The position numbers and the translations under genes are program-made. Below the pieces are notes generated by a model, which made no database searches, was not told the origin of the DNA, and worked only from the letters and a program-made list of their open reading frames with translations. This document shows, one piece after another, positions 9,216 through 20,770 of a DNA stretch of 64,000 bases; the stretch's first letter is position 1, and the number at the start of each line of letters is the position of its first letter. The DNA comes from Anomaloglossus baeobatrachus (lineage: Eukaryota; Chordata; Amphibia; Anura; Aromobatidae), in the NCBI RefSeq assembly GCF_048569485.1, contig NW_027445261.1:186001-250000 (forward strand), written 5' to 3'.

Positions 9216-10309
9216 TTCATTGGGCCGTGCACCATGTCACCAAGTGTCCAATTGCATTGTCCAATGGCTCACAATGGTTATGCGTTTTCATTGGATGGAT
9301 AATCAAAGCCATGTTTTTTTCCTTTCTGTTGGGTTTGTTGTGTGAGTAGCCTATAGGATTAAGTTGGTTACCGCAGGCAGTGGATTTAACTTCCTGTCTT
9401 TGGTCCAGTGGTAGATGGATTGTCTGGTCTATGAGCTGTTATTGGTTTGAATGCAGGTGAATGCCCATGGGCTGCTTATGACTGTGTAAAATAGTATTGA
9501 TTCATGATGGATTTCAGACTACATGTAGATATCTTCAGTCTTTCTATCCACATCATTTAAATGAACATTATCCATGCAGCTTGAAATTCATCCAATAAGA
9601 GAAGCAACCTTGTACAACCAATCTGATAAGGGCACAGTATATCCTAAGGGAAGGTTATGGCTATAAAAGGGGACTTCTTGGAGTCACCAGGTTGTTGATG
9701 GATGTTGCATGATCTAGTCTAAGCTCTTAGGAGCTGGCTAGGGGATCAGAACCAGGATGCCTTGTGGACTCGGTCTAGGGACTTTGGCTTCAACTAGAGG
9801 ATCACTTGGCTACATGGCTTCAATCTAGGGGCTCCAATTCCGATTGGAGATCATAACCGCAATCTAGGGATTTCGACTCCTGCTGCCAGGATTATACCAT
9901 ATCATCATACCAGAGACTACTTAAGGAAGAAACCCAGGTTGGACAATTTTGTCACCTGGCTACAGACTTTGCAGACCTCAGCCAGCTTCCTAAATCTGGC
10001 GCTATTCTATTGTCGGTGGGTGCCCGACAAATTACACAGCTATGTAAAATTTTGGTTTATGAAACTTCAAATCCAGTGACTGATTATTATGTTTTCTAAT
10101 GTCCTGATTTAAAAAAAAAAAAAATATTTTTTTTTAACCATCAAATATTGATTTTGTACAATCCATGTGTGAAGTTACATACAAGTGACATGAACAAGAA
10201 AAATACTTATTGTAACCAAAAATATTCACAATTTTATATATAAAATACATTTATTTATTGTACAGTCATTCTGCAACTTTATTAGAAATTTATTCTTGCA
10301 CTTTTTCCT
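9216..10309. other. Unassigned sequence
   Basis: No confident gene. 9660-9990 contains several related imperfect phrases of the type 'ggcttcaactagagg' / 'ggcttcaatctagggg', suggesting a degenerate short-period repeat. Poly-A and poly-T runs occur at 10110-10136. The 9216-9500 part may be a PLE 3' flank. Confidence 0.4.
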
Positions 10310-10717
10310 TTTCTCTAGATCCCCCTTTTCTCTTATAGAAGGCCTGTGGATCTTCTCTGTGAAGCATCCGGCAATCATGTTCACGTTTCATTTACTTTGG
10401 TATCGTCGTTCCATCTCCTTGATATTCCGATGAAAACCTTCTTGTTCTTCCCACCAGCACCAAGGTTTTCAGACAAGTAGTCCAAATAGGAATGTAAAAA
10501 ATGTAACTTCAAATTCATTAGACAACCCAAGGCTTTGAAACGTTTCAGCATGTTCTCCACGATGGACTTAAATTTTGATTCTTTGTTGTTACCTAGAAAC
10601 GTATTTATTGCTTCTTTCAAAGAGTCCCAAGCCCTTTTTTCAACAGTTTTCATTATTGTTTAAAACACGTCATCCTTCATTCATGGGTTTCTGAATATCC
10701 GAACCCACAAAAATGCT

Positions 10718-11230
10718 TTTGTGCTGCCCCTGTGCCAGCAGCCGCCGTTGGTCGGATCCAGACCTTCTAAGAGAGTGGCTCGACCCGGGGGTCTCGCGGA
10801 CATGTCGAATAAAAGGAGGAATGTAGATGTATGGGCTAGGCCGTATTAAGTTTGTGACGCCACCAACGGTGTGTGGTGAGGTGGGACACCACCGCTGCCG
10901 TTATGGGATACCCGGGAGAGATGTAGTGGCAGCTGGATGTTAACCCCTCCGTGTGTAGGGATGATTGCCCCGGGGCCCAGTGTCTTTGTGCAGGGTATGG
11001 TGATGGCAAGGGCCGGCGCGCCTGAGCAAGCAGGGGGATGTTTGGTTACTCACAGTAAATGAATCACACGAGTCTTTCGGTAAACCAAAGGTGCTGGTGG
11101 CCTGCCGCCCCGGCCGGTTGCATTCAGGTCCCCCACCCAGGCTGGTGGTCGCTGTCCTTTACTCTGCACTTGTTTTTGTGTATGGTGGACTGCCTGGTCT
11201 GGAACTCAGGAGTCCGCTCCCGGCTGGAGT
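10718..11230. mobile_element. Insertion of unknown class in the decayed gene
   Basis: Family sequence stops near 10717 (FVGSDI side) and resumes near 11231 (FKYLC..FQGL side). The intervening roughly 510 bp is GC-richer, contains 'TTTGTGACGCCACC' and 'CCCGGGGGTCTC' phrases, and has no coding similarity. I could not define a target duplication. It resembles LTR-type repeat DNA, but this is an inference. Confidence 0.45.
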
Positions 11231-11494
11231 CCCTGAAACTTGGTACACAGGTACTTAAACATCTCTCCTTCTTTCAGTAGCGCTTTCACAAACAGCTTCA
11301 TCAGTCCAAGCTTACAGTGGAGTGGTGGCAAGAGAACTTTAGGTGGGATCAACTAAGCTTTATGCAACAATGTTCTTGAGTCCCGGTTACAAAGATGTTC
11401 TTGTTGGCCAATTTTTTTTGCTCCAGTGAAGAGTCCTAACCTGGCTTTCCAATTCACACAAAAAGCATGTGTTCTGCCTTCTTTTACGTAATGC

Positions 11495-12130
11495 TGTGAA
11501 TCTCTAGCATACAGCTAAACCCTAGTTCACATTTCAAATAAACAGACTGTGGAGTTCAATAGCCTTGATTTATTAGCTGGTAACGTGAACTTGATTGCAG
11601 TATACATGGAATATACAGTGAATATAGGAATATCCAAGATGCAGTTGAAGACAGAATACGGTATATCCAAGATACTGTTTTATACGGGTAAAAACTATAA
11701 CAAGAAAATGATTACAGTCAGTACAGTGTTAATACAGAGTTAACATAGCATAACAGTACATGAGATGCAGTTCTTACGAGAATGTAGGTGAAAGGTCACT
11801 GCATCTGCAATACATAGAAATCTTATCTAGACAAACAAGACAGGGATGACACTAAAGGTGTAGAAGTACAATGTACAATGCATTTACTACACTCTTCCAT
11901 CTAGGATTCTATCACTAACACATGTAATTTGCTTTGCTCACCGGATTACACTAGGCAGGGGTGAATGTACAGAGAGGTAAGTCGGCATGTCCTTTCCTGA
12001 CAAATCCAAAGAGAAAATGGCTGCAGGCTTCTTCTCAGCTCAGGGAGGCATTCCTTACCCAGAATACATTTAGCTTAAAGGGAAACTCAGCAATTCAAAA
12101 GAATAACAATGACCTCTAGGGGTTGTAACA
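11495..12130 (-). mobile_element. Probable solo LTR-like insertion
   Basis: About 636 bp interrupts the decayed gene. Read on the minus strand it begins TGTTACAACCCC and ends ATTCACA, fitting TG...CA LTR termini. A flanking direct repeat was not found, so it may be truncated or the ends may be misplaced. Confidence 0.35.
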
Positions 12131-12326
12131 GAAATTTCAATGAATGACTATTAGCAGGCTGCCATGAGGCAGAACAGCATGGGTATTTAATATATCCTCC
12201 TTGCTGCCCAAGAAGCAATGAGAACATTTTTAGACCACCACATATTGACCATCCATGCTCCTTGTAGTTAAGTTTCTTGAGAATAAAGTCTAAATTCTCA
12301 CAGCTTTCTTCCAAGTGCATAGCATG

Positions 12327-13240
12327 TGTGACGCCCTGGACTAGCCAGGTAGTCACAAACACAAAATCACACACACCCCCTCCCCTGGATAGTCTACATC
12401 AGTCACACAAAATCCTTGTTGCCTCCTCCAGGGTCTGATGTCCACACCAGGTGGGGCGGAGCCAGGCGGTTGGCCCCACCCACCGAGGAGTTCACAGGCC
12501 TGGAGGCGGGAAAAAGCAGTTAGTTTAGTTTTGTAGTGGAAAGTGAGAGGACAGAAACTGTTAGTGTCTGGGTAGGAGCCCAGGCACTGTCAGCAAGGTC
12601 GGCAGACGGTGGTGGCCGTCTGCAGGAGGTGGTACAAGTCAGCTGAACCGTAGGACCGGGGACGGGCGGTGACCCGAGGGGAACTGAACCGGTGAGCGGA
12701 TCTGTACCAAGCACAAAGGCAGGGCCATTGGACCCTGACCAGGCTAGGAGCCGCCGACAATGGTCAAATCCGAGAGTGACCGGAATCCCAGGGGTTCCCT
12801 AACACCCAAGACCCGACAGAAGGCAACCGTCCACACCGTGAGGATAAAAAGCCACCGCCATAGGCTAGAGATCCAAGGGCCAGCGCCTGCGGGCAAACGG
12901 GCTCCCTCGGTACGTACACCCCAGCCATCCAGCCTCCCCGTACCGCCACCGGGCCCCGGGATCACCAACCCCTACCCACGGAGGGGGAACCAACATCCTA
13001 GCTGCTCCCTGCCATCGCTCCCGGGATCCCCGTCACCAGCAGTGGTGGTGCCCATTATCACCACGACCTGTGGGTGACGTCACTAACTATCTCCCCAAAC
13101 AAACCACCCCCTTTTCACTCGTGGGCGAGGAGCGCTGCTCGAGTCCCCGGATCTGGCCCTCCGCTCGAGCCACCGAGCAGCAGCAGCAGCAGAAGTCCCC
13201 GAACCCGAGCGTAGCGTGCGTGGCCCCTCTGCCCGCGACA
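12327..13240 (+). mobile_element. Solo Gypsy LTR with CATG target duplication
   Basis: The 914-bp unit begins TGTGACGCCCTGGACTAGCC and ends GCCCGCGACA, flanked by CATG at 12323-12326 and 13241-13244. It is homologous to the LTR at 45200-45833 (TGTGGCGCCCTGGACAAGCC) of the Gypsy element with pol at 41395-44589, so both belong to one family. A solo LTR arises by recombination between the two LTRs of a full element. It disrupts the decayed minus-strand gene, whose frame rejoins when it is removed. A (CAG)n-like stretch occurs at 13179-13192. Confidence 0.85.
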
Positions 13241-13457
13241 CATGCCCTACACACACTGAAGAATACTTACTGCCATTGAGCAGTAGCACAGCTTTCAGAC
13301 TTTTTGGATGAAACAATGACGTGTCACCACTCGCTCACATTGTACTTAATGTTACATTTTCCATCAGCACAGGAACATCGCTTGAATACACTAGAGCACC
13401 ATCTTCAGAAAAGTATGGAGGGAATCTTTTCAGAATTCTAACCTTTTGGAAACCTAT

Positions 13458-14202
13458 TGTCACGCTCTCCGGGTCCCCTGCTCTGCCCCCCGGCTCACCT
13501 GCCACGCTCCCCGGCTTCCCTGCTTCGCTCCCCGGCTCCTCTGGCAGACATCCCCTGCTCCACGGTCTCCAGCCTCCACCACCTGCGGTCCCCAGGCGGC
13601 CCGGTCCCCGCTCCCGGCGCCCGTCGGCAGCCCTGCTCCAGGCCGGCTCCCCTGCTTCCTATACACCGCTCCCTGCCCTGGCTTCTGGCACCCGGGCCTC
13701 GCGCATGCGCATTAGGGCGCGCGCGCGGTCATTGACCCTCTCTTAAAGGGCCAGCGTCCACTGACAGGAAATTGAACACACAGGTACAGGGTATAAAGGG
13801 GTTTAATGTCCAAGTGGGCGGGGCCTGTTCTTCGTGTTTCCTAAGCTAGGAGTCAGGTCTCCTTGTGTCTCTGTGATATACTTACCTATCTCTCTTCTAG
13901 AGCCGCTCCTGCCTCGCCATCCGGTCCTGCCGATTCCCGAACCCCGAACGCTGACTATCTGCCATCCCGTCAGTCCGTACCATCTCTGATCCCTGTGGTG
14001 ACCCGTCCTCTCGCTCCATCGGTTCCGGACTCTGCCTGACATCTCGGCCTCCGAACCTGAGCTCCGTCACCCGGACTACCATCAGTGACTCCGTGGTCCC
14101 AGGGACTTCTCCATTCCACTCTTTTGCACGGACTGTCCTGCTACCCGTAGTGCTCCGGCTACCGGACCCCTTGCCTTCATTAAGGTGTTCGGCCCAGTGG
14201 AT
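13458..14202 (+). mobile_element. Solo LTR of a second family, 5' part
   Basis: Begins TGTCACGCTCTCCGGGTCCC, is very GC/C-rich at the start, and continues at 20734-20770, ending CTGGCCCTAACA. The host site CCTAT is duplicated at 13453-13457 and 20771-20775. The reassembled LTR is 782 bp. The gag-only element at 14203-20728 is inserted in it near its 3' end. The long overlapping reading frames at 13446-13746 come from C-rich composition and are not genes. Confidence 0.8.
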
Positions 14203-14386
14203 TGTAAAAACCTTAAAATTAATACATCTAGTTATCAAATATGTTATAGTAAGACATATAAGTTCACAGTTCTGTTTATGTGGGAGGGCATAGTTTATTA
14301 ATTAAGTTTTTATAAGGAATAAGTATTAAAATATCCATATTGAATATATATATGCTGAGCATGGAAGGATATATATAAATCCCTCC

Positions 14387-14411
14387 AGAAGCTTCCCGAA
14401 GCTTCCAGAAG
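14387..14411. promoter_or_regulatory. Perfect five-unit heat-shock element
   Basis: AGAAG CTTCC CGAAG CTTCC AGAAG gives five contiguous alternating nGAAn/nTTCn pentamers, the binding site of heat-shock factor trimers (three units usually suffice). It lies about 70 bp upstream of TATATAAT at 14479-14486. It is directly followed by the palindrome TTACGTAA (14413-14420), a C/EBP or PAR-bZIP-type site. The same array is at 20291-20315 in the 3' LTR. Confidence 0.8.
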
Positions 14412-14478
14412 GTTACGTAATATGGAACTATATTCAACTACGTTCCACTAGAACACCCTATATGGACTGAGCAGCTGG

Positions 14479-14486
14479 TATATAAT
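14479..14486 (+). promoter_or_regulatory. LTR TATA-like box
   Basis: TATATAAT sits in a GC-poor context just before a G-rich/C-rich segment, leaving about 340 bp for R-U5. It is the best-placed core promoter in the LTR relative to the heat-shock element. Confidence 0.5.
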
Positions 14487-14824
14487 ACACGATGGAGGGG
14501 GCTAGGGGGCTCGCTCCTCCACTTTGCCTGCTGTGAGAAGACTCCAGTGCTGCAAGACATGCTGTCCAAGAGATGACATCTCCTGCCATGCCATTCTGGA
14601 ACCTAAGAAAGTTGGGTAAAGACTTCCCATAGATCATTATGGACTAAATGAACTCTTTGCGTAAGCTATCAAAGTATATTATTTTTCCTTTCTGTAACTG
14701 AACCCTGGCAACCATTTTTAAATAGATAAAATACATTTATTTTTTTACATCTTTGGAAGTTCTTTCTTTCATGCGGCTTTACGTATTTGAAGAAAAAATA
14801 TATTTAAGAGTATATTTTTTAACA

Positions 14825-14842
14825 TTTTGGCGAGTCAGCTAT
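14825..14842 (+). other. Probable primer-binding site
   Basis: TTTTGGCGAGTCAGCTAT follows the 5' LTR directly, with TGG at the expected position. I could not assign the matching tRNA from memory. Confidence 0.5.
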
Positions 14843-15175
14843 TCGTGATTTTTTTTTATATATTTTTTTTTGTTGTTCCTTCACTTTGCATAAGGGGGGT
14901 CGAAGTTATCAAAGTCATAAGTATTTTAAGTATCTCCTGCAAAGGATCAGGAATCGACAATTTATAAAAATCACGCAGAACCTAGGAAATACGTATAAGT
15001 CAAGTTGCATGAATGTTTTTTTTAATGAACTTTAAAGTCTTTACAAAGTTACAGAAGTTAACTTTCGACGTATTTTTGAGCAAGAAAGATAAAGTCAGTC
15101 CATAAGAAGTATTGGACGTGCTGAACAAGGTGGATCAAGTCTTACAGGATCATCCATCAGATCATCTGATCATTT

Positions 15176-15186
15176 CAGGTAAGAAA
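15176..15186 (+). promoter_or_regulatory. Consensus splice donor just upstream of the gag ATG
   Basis: CAG|GTAAGAAA places the donor GT at 15179-15180, eight bases before the ATG at 15187. Retroviruses keep their main donor in the leader just upstream of gag. Here it may allow a spliced subgenomic RNA reaching the long 3' region. Confidence 0.6.
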
Positions 15187-16752
15187 ATGGATTTTATCTC
15201 TTCATATGTTAAGCAAAGTAAACTTCAGTTCACTTATCCAGATATTTCTAATGTAGAAGAGATTTGGTTACGCTTTTATGAGGAGTGTGAACTTGAGAAT
15301 TCACGTATAGAATGTGCAAGGTCTTTTAATAGAGAGAAACAGAAAATCAGAAATGTCTGTCATTTAGTCCATGATTTTCACAAGTTAATCGTAGAAAAGT
15401 GTAAAAATGGTGGAAATAGACAACCTGAATTGTCAGGAGAGTCAGTGACAGAGAAATCCAAAGACTGCTTAGAACCTGGAATGTCAGTCAGTGATATTGT
15501 GAATTCTGACTGTAATGTTGGCTGTAATTTTGTAAATCAGAATTTTGATAATGGCGGCAGACATGTGCTACGTAATCAAGGTCATTTTCAGGACACTGGG
15601 AAAGAAGCAGGAAATGACGTAGAGAAGCCAGAAGGGGGAGGAGCCAGAGTGGGAGACGTGCAGAAAAGACACGTGGAGAGAGAAAATGGCGACGATCAGT
15701 TTCTAAAAATAGAACAGGCCAAGTTAGGGATTACACTTAGAAAAAATTTATTGGACATATGCAAATTAATTCCCGCATATAATCCTAAAATACATGTTTG
15801 CAGAAATTCAGAGATATTTGAAAGTTCCATCGAGAAATTAAACTTAACCAATAGTGAGACGAATCAGTTATTCCGTATGTGGATACCTCAGCATTTCTTT
15901 AGACAATTGGCTTTGAAAAAGTTTTCTGACAATGAGACATTTGATTGTTCAAATGATAACGATATCATAAGGCTGAAAAATCTCATATTCTGTACAAGGA
16001 ATGAATCTGATCCAAACTATGAGATGTTGAAGGAATTACAAATTGAACAAAATGAGAGTACGTTCTCATTTATGTCCGTTTTTGAACGTTTGTATAGGGC
16101 GGTTATTCCAAATGTCGGATTGGATGGAATGATACGTTTATTCATCAAGAAATTTAATTTCCTTGACAATGCCGCCTGTGCGGTGGCATTAAATAAAAAG
16201 TCCCTATTCGAATGTACGACATTTGTCGATTTTGTTAGAAATCGCCAAAGTCAATCAAAACAGAAATTAATTAATTCTGAAAAACCAACACAAAAAAGGG
16301 TGAGTTTTTGTGAAAAACCAACAGTGTCTCCCAGATCCAGATATTTCTGTGACAGGGTATATGCAATTCGGAGGAAGATGCATACGTGTTATAAACCATA
16401 CAATCCACCCCAATTTTTATCATCTAAAAGTCTTTTTTCACAGGAAAAACCCCTGTCACCAGTGAAGGGATTGGTCACTGGGATTGAAAATCCCAGACAA
16501 ATGATGAGTAATAGCTTTGAAAGACAGAAACAGGTGTCTTGTGCAGACTCTTTCCCTGGGTTAGGATTTGATAGCCAGCAACAGCTGGGTGGTTTTTCTG
16601 AGAGAGACATTCTCTCTCAAATAAGAGAAAACCTTGAATTACATAAGTTCAGGGATTCCTATAAGTTCAAAGGGAATCTAATAAATCGAATCTTTGAAGA
16701 AAAAATTAGGTATGGTCTTCAGTTAAATAAAGTGGATTTCTGGGTAAATTAA
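15187..16752 (+). CDS. Gag-like protein of the LTR element
   Basis: The intact 521-residue ORF has its first in-frame ATG at 15187. The open frame extends upstream to 15112 but without an ATG. The N-terminal third is helical and charged (NVEEIWLRFYEECELENSR), and a Gly/Glu-rich linker lies around residues 140-180. A central part with WIPQHFFRQLALKKFS and FSFMSVFERLYRAVIPNVG looks like a retroviral capsid fold. The C-terminal quarter is basic with Ser/Pro-rich stretches (RVSFCEKPTVSPRSRYF). No CCHC zinc knuckle is seen, so RNA binding would rely on the basic tail. The family assignment is inference from position behind a 5' LTR and leader donor. The ORF is uninterrupted, unlike nearly everything else in the window. 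Confidence 0.65.
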   Translation: MDFISSYVKQSKLQFTYPDISNVEEIWLRFYEECELENSRIECARSFNREKQKIRNVCHLVHDFHKLIVEKCKNGGNRQPELSGESVTEKSKDCLEPGMSVSDIVNSDCNVGCNFVNQNFDNGGRHVLRNQGHFQDTGKEAGNDVEKPEGGGARVGDVQKRHVERENGDDQFLKIEQAKLGITLRKNLLDICKLIPAYNPKIHVCRNSEIFESSIEKLNLTNSETNQLFRMWIPQHFFRQLALKKFSDNETFDCSNDNDIIRLKNLIFCTRNESDPNYEMLKELQIEQNESTFSFMSVFERLYRAVIPNVGLDGMIRLFIKKFNFLDNAACAVALNKKSLFECTTFVDFVRNRQSQSKQKLINSEKPTQKRVSFCEKPTVSPRSRYFCDRVYAIRRKMHTCYKPYNPPQFLSSKSLFSQEKPLSPVKGLVTGIENPRQMMSNSFERQKQVSCADSFPGLGFDSQQQLGGFSERDILSQIRENLELHKFRDSYKFKGNLINRIFEEKIRYGLQLNKVDFWVN

Positions 16753-16795
16753 TTTTATTGTTTGATAAATATGTTTATTCATATACAGTGAATCT

Positions 16796-16841
<46 letters not shown>

Positions 16842-19800
16842 GGTAGTGATAGTATATCAAGGTCATATTTTCATTTAGTCAAATGATAGTTAAATGTTAT
16901 AAATTAATAATTTGATCTCTGTATATGAATAATAATATTTAAAATAAAACAATAAGAGAAAGTAACAGATTCAAAGTGTTTCATTTTTATCATAAATATG
17001 ATAATAATTTTATTCTTTTATTTCCCTCAGAATTTATCAGTAAAGCAGATTGATGAAGTATTAACTTTTTATTTATACATATGTTCTTGTCCTCAATCAG
17101 GTAACATATATTTTATTGGGTAAGATTAATCGCGAAAGCACGATTAATATTATTATTTCCTCAGGTACCAATTGCCAGAGAACTATTACTTTAATGTTTC
17201 TTTAAAGAATATATATCTTCTTTAGAGTTATTAGAGATGTAATCTGAGCTTTGGAGTGGTATAAAACTGCTTGCTGTCTTGGAATGGTGTTCCTTGCACG
17301 TGACCAAAGCATGTGACTTGGTACTAAAGCTAAAAATAAATGTTTGTTCCATGGTCATATGTACAGTCTGTAATTCATTGGAATTTGTTTTTTTCAAGAA
17401 GTACTTCAAATTAGTAACATAATCTTTGAAATGCGCATAGAATAATTGGGAATACAGGGATTTGTGTCCGTCAATGTTTTTATGTGAAAGTATATGTTAC
17501 AGTCTTGTGTGCATAGATGTGTCTATGAATGATTGATTGTTTGAGCAGCTGCAAATGCTAAAGTCAGAGTACTTGGATCCAGGAAAAAAAAAAAAAAAAA
17601 AAAAAAAGGGAATTTTTGTTTTAACTTCGAGGTTATATTATATTATATTATATTATATTATATGTATGTATACTTTTAGATAATAAGTTATAGTACATAA
17701 GTATAAATGAAGGAATTTATACCGAATATATATATATATATATATTATTCTTAGACATATTTCTTTAGTATAGAGATATTAGGATTTTTTATTAAGGGTT
17801 TATTCTGAAGAGTTACATTCTAGAATAAGGTTATAACGTTTTGATTTTTTTTATGTCTTTTGTGTTAGTCACTTTTTTTATTGGTACATAGATTGGAAAT
17901 CATTTTTCTTTTCAAATATGGAAGTGATATTTATAAATGGTCTTGAAGATTTACAACACAAATTTGAATTTAATTTAATCTAAACATATTAATTTTTATA
18001 ATATCATATTTCATGATATTGAAAGGGAGAGGTTTGGTCTCAATCACACACATTTATATTTGATAAATATATGTGTTTACAGGATACTTTAATAATTAAT
18101 ATTTTAAGTACAAAGGAAGAATTGGGAATAAAAAAATATATTTGAAGTATATCATAATGCATTTATATACTAAGAGAAGTGTATTATTTGCAAGGTTACA
18201 TGACTTAATTATTTTTATTGGTTATTGATAGGTTTGGTAATTTTATAAGATACTGGTAATATTAAGGTTATCTGGTAACATTAAGGTTATGTATTATTAA
18301 AGACATAGGTGTTATATACATAGAAGGCCTTATTTTTATTTCAAGTTTTATTTTTATTCCGATTTTCATTTTTCTTTTTATTCCTATTTTTTATATTAAT
18401 TATTATTTAATATTCACATTTTTAATCAAAATCTAAATTCTACAATTTTTATTTTTTCTTCAGATTTTAAATATCTCAATTGAGAAAACACTTCAATATT
18501 TAGTTCAGTAATATCTAATATAAGAATATTACTTTATTAAATATGAATCATATTAAAAGGGAAAAGTTCCACTTTTTTGGAAGAAAAGATACTTCCTTCA
18601 TCATATATACAATTGTTTACTTTCTGGTAATACATTATTTTTATATTAGCATGTTAACACAATAAGGATGAAGTATTACTTATAGTTACACATTTCCTTA
18701 TAGTAGGTTATTTAATAAATAATAGACAAATCAAATAAATTAAATTAGAGTAATAAAGATGGAAGATTAAGGTACATCTAGGTTTACCTTCCTATATTTA
18801 CAAATAATATATATTATATTTTTAATCAATAATAATTTATAATGGATATTGTTGTGTTTTGATGGTATCATCCAGTCTTTTCTAAAAGGTTATTTGCTTT
18901 GGTTTATAATTTACAAATGATCTAACTAATAAGCCACATTGTTGCCTTTCATATTTATAATATGATACATGTTATAGGTACACATTATATTGTTTCATAT
19001 TTTATATTATATTTTGGTTACATTCAACACATTGCCACCTATGGGTTTGGAAGGGTAATGCACCAATGACAAAAAAGGTCATTACAAGAGAATACTATTG
19101 TCTATACCATTATGCAGTATTTTATCATTCTGAGTATCAATTATATTAATACTTTTACGATAATAATAATGACATGGTATTATAGTATTAGAGTTATGAT
19201 ACGCTGTGACATTTATTAGTGATAGTTATTGCCATATTTGGTATTTAGGTAGGGAATGAAGTCTTCAATCAAGATTATAGAAGATAAAACGACTTTATAT
19301 TTTTCCTAAAGTTAAAAGGGATTCTGCAAAAGGTCCAAAAGGTAACGTCTCAAATAAGACTGTGAAACATACAAAATACACTTACCGCGTTAGCACCTCA
19401 GAAACACAGTGATCCTATGATTCCAGGATGGACAATGACACATGGTCTGTGCATTAAGACCTCCCTAAAGTTACTAAGAAGAGCAATGACGTGTTAAAGT
19501 TAACCCCTGTCGTGCTGACCAAGAACGTCTTAACATCTGTTCCTGGGTTATTTGACAACAGGCAGCATGAAAGGTGACTAGTGTAAATCACACTGCACAG
19601 ACATCAAAGACTTTTGCTATTCTTCTACATTCATGAACTGTGGTTTATCAACATTGGCTATGGACTTTGCAATAAAAAAAAATAAGGTTTATGGACTTTG
19701 ATCTAACAATGATAAACGCAATATGGGACTGTATAAATTGGTAACCATTCATTTTTATCAAAGGATTTATTTCTAAGAGACTGTGTTAATGCCGGATTAC

Positions 19801-20106
19801 ATCGGAGATAAGAAGACATCAACTCAGAGGACATCATATGGTGACCGGATTTGGTTTTTGCATTTCTTTTTAGGTCTAGCGAAGTATAGTTATATACATT
19901 TTTATATGATTGATCAGTCACAGCCTGTCATAACAGGAATCCACAATATTATATTATTGAACTTACAACATGAATAATGCAAATTAATTATTATTCATCA
20001 TTATTATTGATATTAATCCATTATCGCCAAATAAGGAAAGAAGATTTGTTGTTTTAATGATGTATTAATTAATTTCGGGGTTATTCTACCCGCTTCAAGG
20101 GGGAAT
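16753..20106 (+). other. Non-coding 3' region of the gag-only element
   Basis: This is 3.35 kb of AT-rich sequence without any plausible pol or env frame. It contains a TA run (about 16797-16838), an A run (17583-17607), a TATAT-type repeat (17634-17661) and a second TA run near 17730-17744. It ends with the polypurine tract (20097-20106) before the 3' LTR. Its length is unusual for a defective element and may serve packaging size or hold degraded coding sequence. Confidence 0.6.
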
Positions 20107-20728
20107 TGTAAAAACCTTAAAATTAATACATCTAGTTATCAAATATGTTATAGTAAGACATATAAGTTCACAGTTCTGTTTATGTGGGAGGGCATAGTTT
20201 ATTAATTAAGTTTTTATAAGGAATAAGTATTAAAATATCCATATTGAATATATATATGCTGAGCATGGAAGGATATATATAAATCCCTCCAGAAGCTTCC
20301 CGAAGCTTCCAGAAGGTTACGTAATATGGAACTATATTCAACTACGTTCCACTAGAACACCCTATATGGACTGAGCAGCTGGTATATAATACACGATGGA
20401 GGGGGCTAGGGGGCTCGCTCCTCCACTTTGCCTGCTGTGAGAAGACTCCAGTGCTGCAAGACATGCTGTCCAAGAGATGACATCTCCTGCCATGCCATTC
20501 TGGAACCTAAGAAAGTTGGGTAAAGACTTCCCATAGATCATTATGGACTAAATGAACTCTTTGCGTAAGCTATCAAAGTATATTATTTTTCCTTTCTGTA
20601 ACTGAACCCTGGCAACCATTTTTAAATAGATAAAATACATTTATTTTTTTACATCTTTGGAAGTTCTTTCTTTCATGCGGCTTTACGTATTTGAAGAAAA
20701 AATATATTTAAGAGTATATTTTTTAACA
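20107..20728 (+). repeat. 3' LTR
   Basis: It has the same 622-bp length and, by eye, the same sequence as 14203-14824, including the heat-shock element (20291-20315). It is followed by the TGGAT duplication. Confidence 0.95.
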
Positions 20729-20733
20729 TGGAT

Positions 20734-20770
20734 CCACCTCCTGGGTCTGCCCGTCCACCTGGCCCTAACA
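20734..20770 (+). mobile_element. 3' end of the split solo LTR
   Basis: This is the continuation of the LTR begun at 13458: CCACCTCCTGGGTCTGCCCG through CCTAACA, followed by the CCTAT duplication at 20771-20775. Confidence 0.7.

Larger units (their letters stand above)
14203..14824 (+). repeat. 5' LTR
   Basis: Starts TGTAAAAACCTTAAAATTAA and ends TATATTTTTTAACA. Contains the heat-shock element at 14387-14411 and a TATA-like box at 14479-14486. Confidence 0.95.
14203..20728 (+). mobile_element. Young gag-only LTR retroelement
   Basis: The 6526-bp element has two 622-bp LTRs that appear identical, a TGGAT target duplication (14198-14202 and 20729-20733), a probable primer-binding site starting at 14825, a polypurine tract AAGGGGGAAT directly before the 3' LTR, and one long ORF (15187-16752). 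No protease, RT, RNase H or integrase is visible, so it must depend on enzymes in trans. Identical LTRs indicate a very recent insertion. The leader splice donor and capsid-like ORF point to a retrovirus-like (ERV) origin rather than Gypsy, but without pol this cannot be settled. Confidence 0.85.

Noticed and set aside
13446-13746. Overlapping Pro/Ala/Ser-rich frames
   Set aside because: Three frames are open at once because the LTR is C-rich; no codon pattern or family supports one.
16797-16838. TA-rich stretch as replication origin or promoter
   Set aside because: A simple TA microsatellite within an AT-rich non-coding region; no other origin or promoter features.
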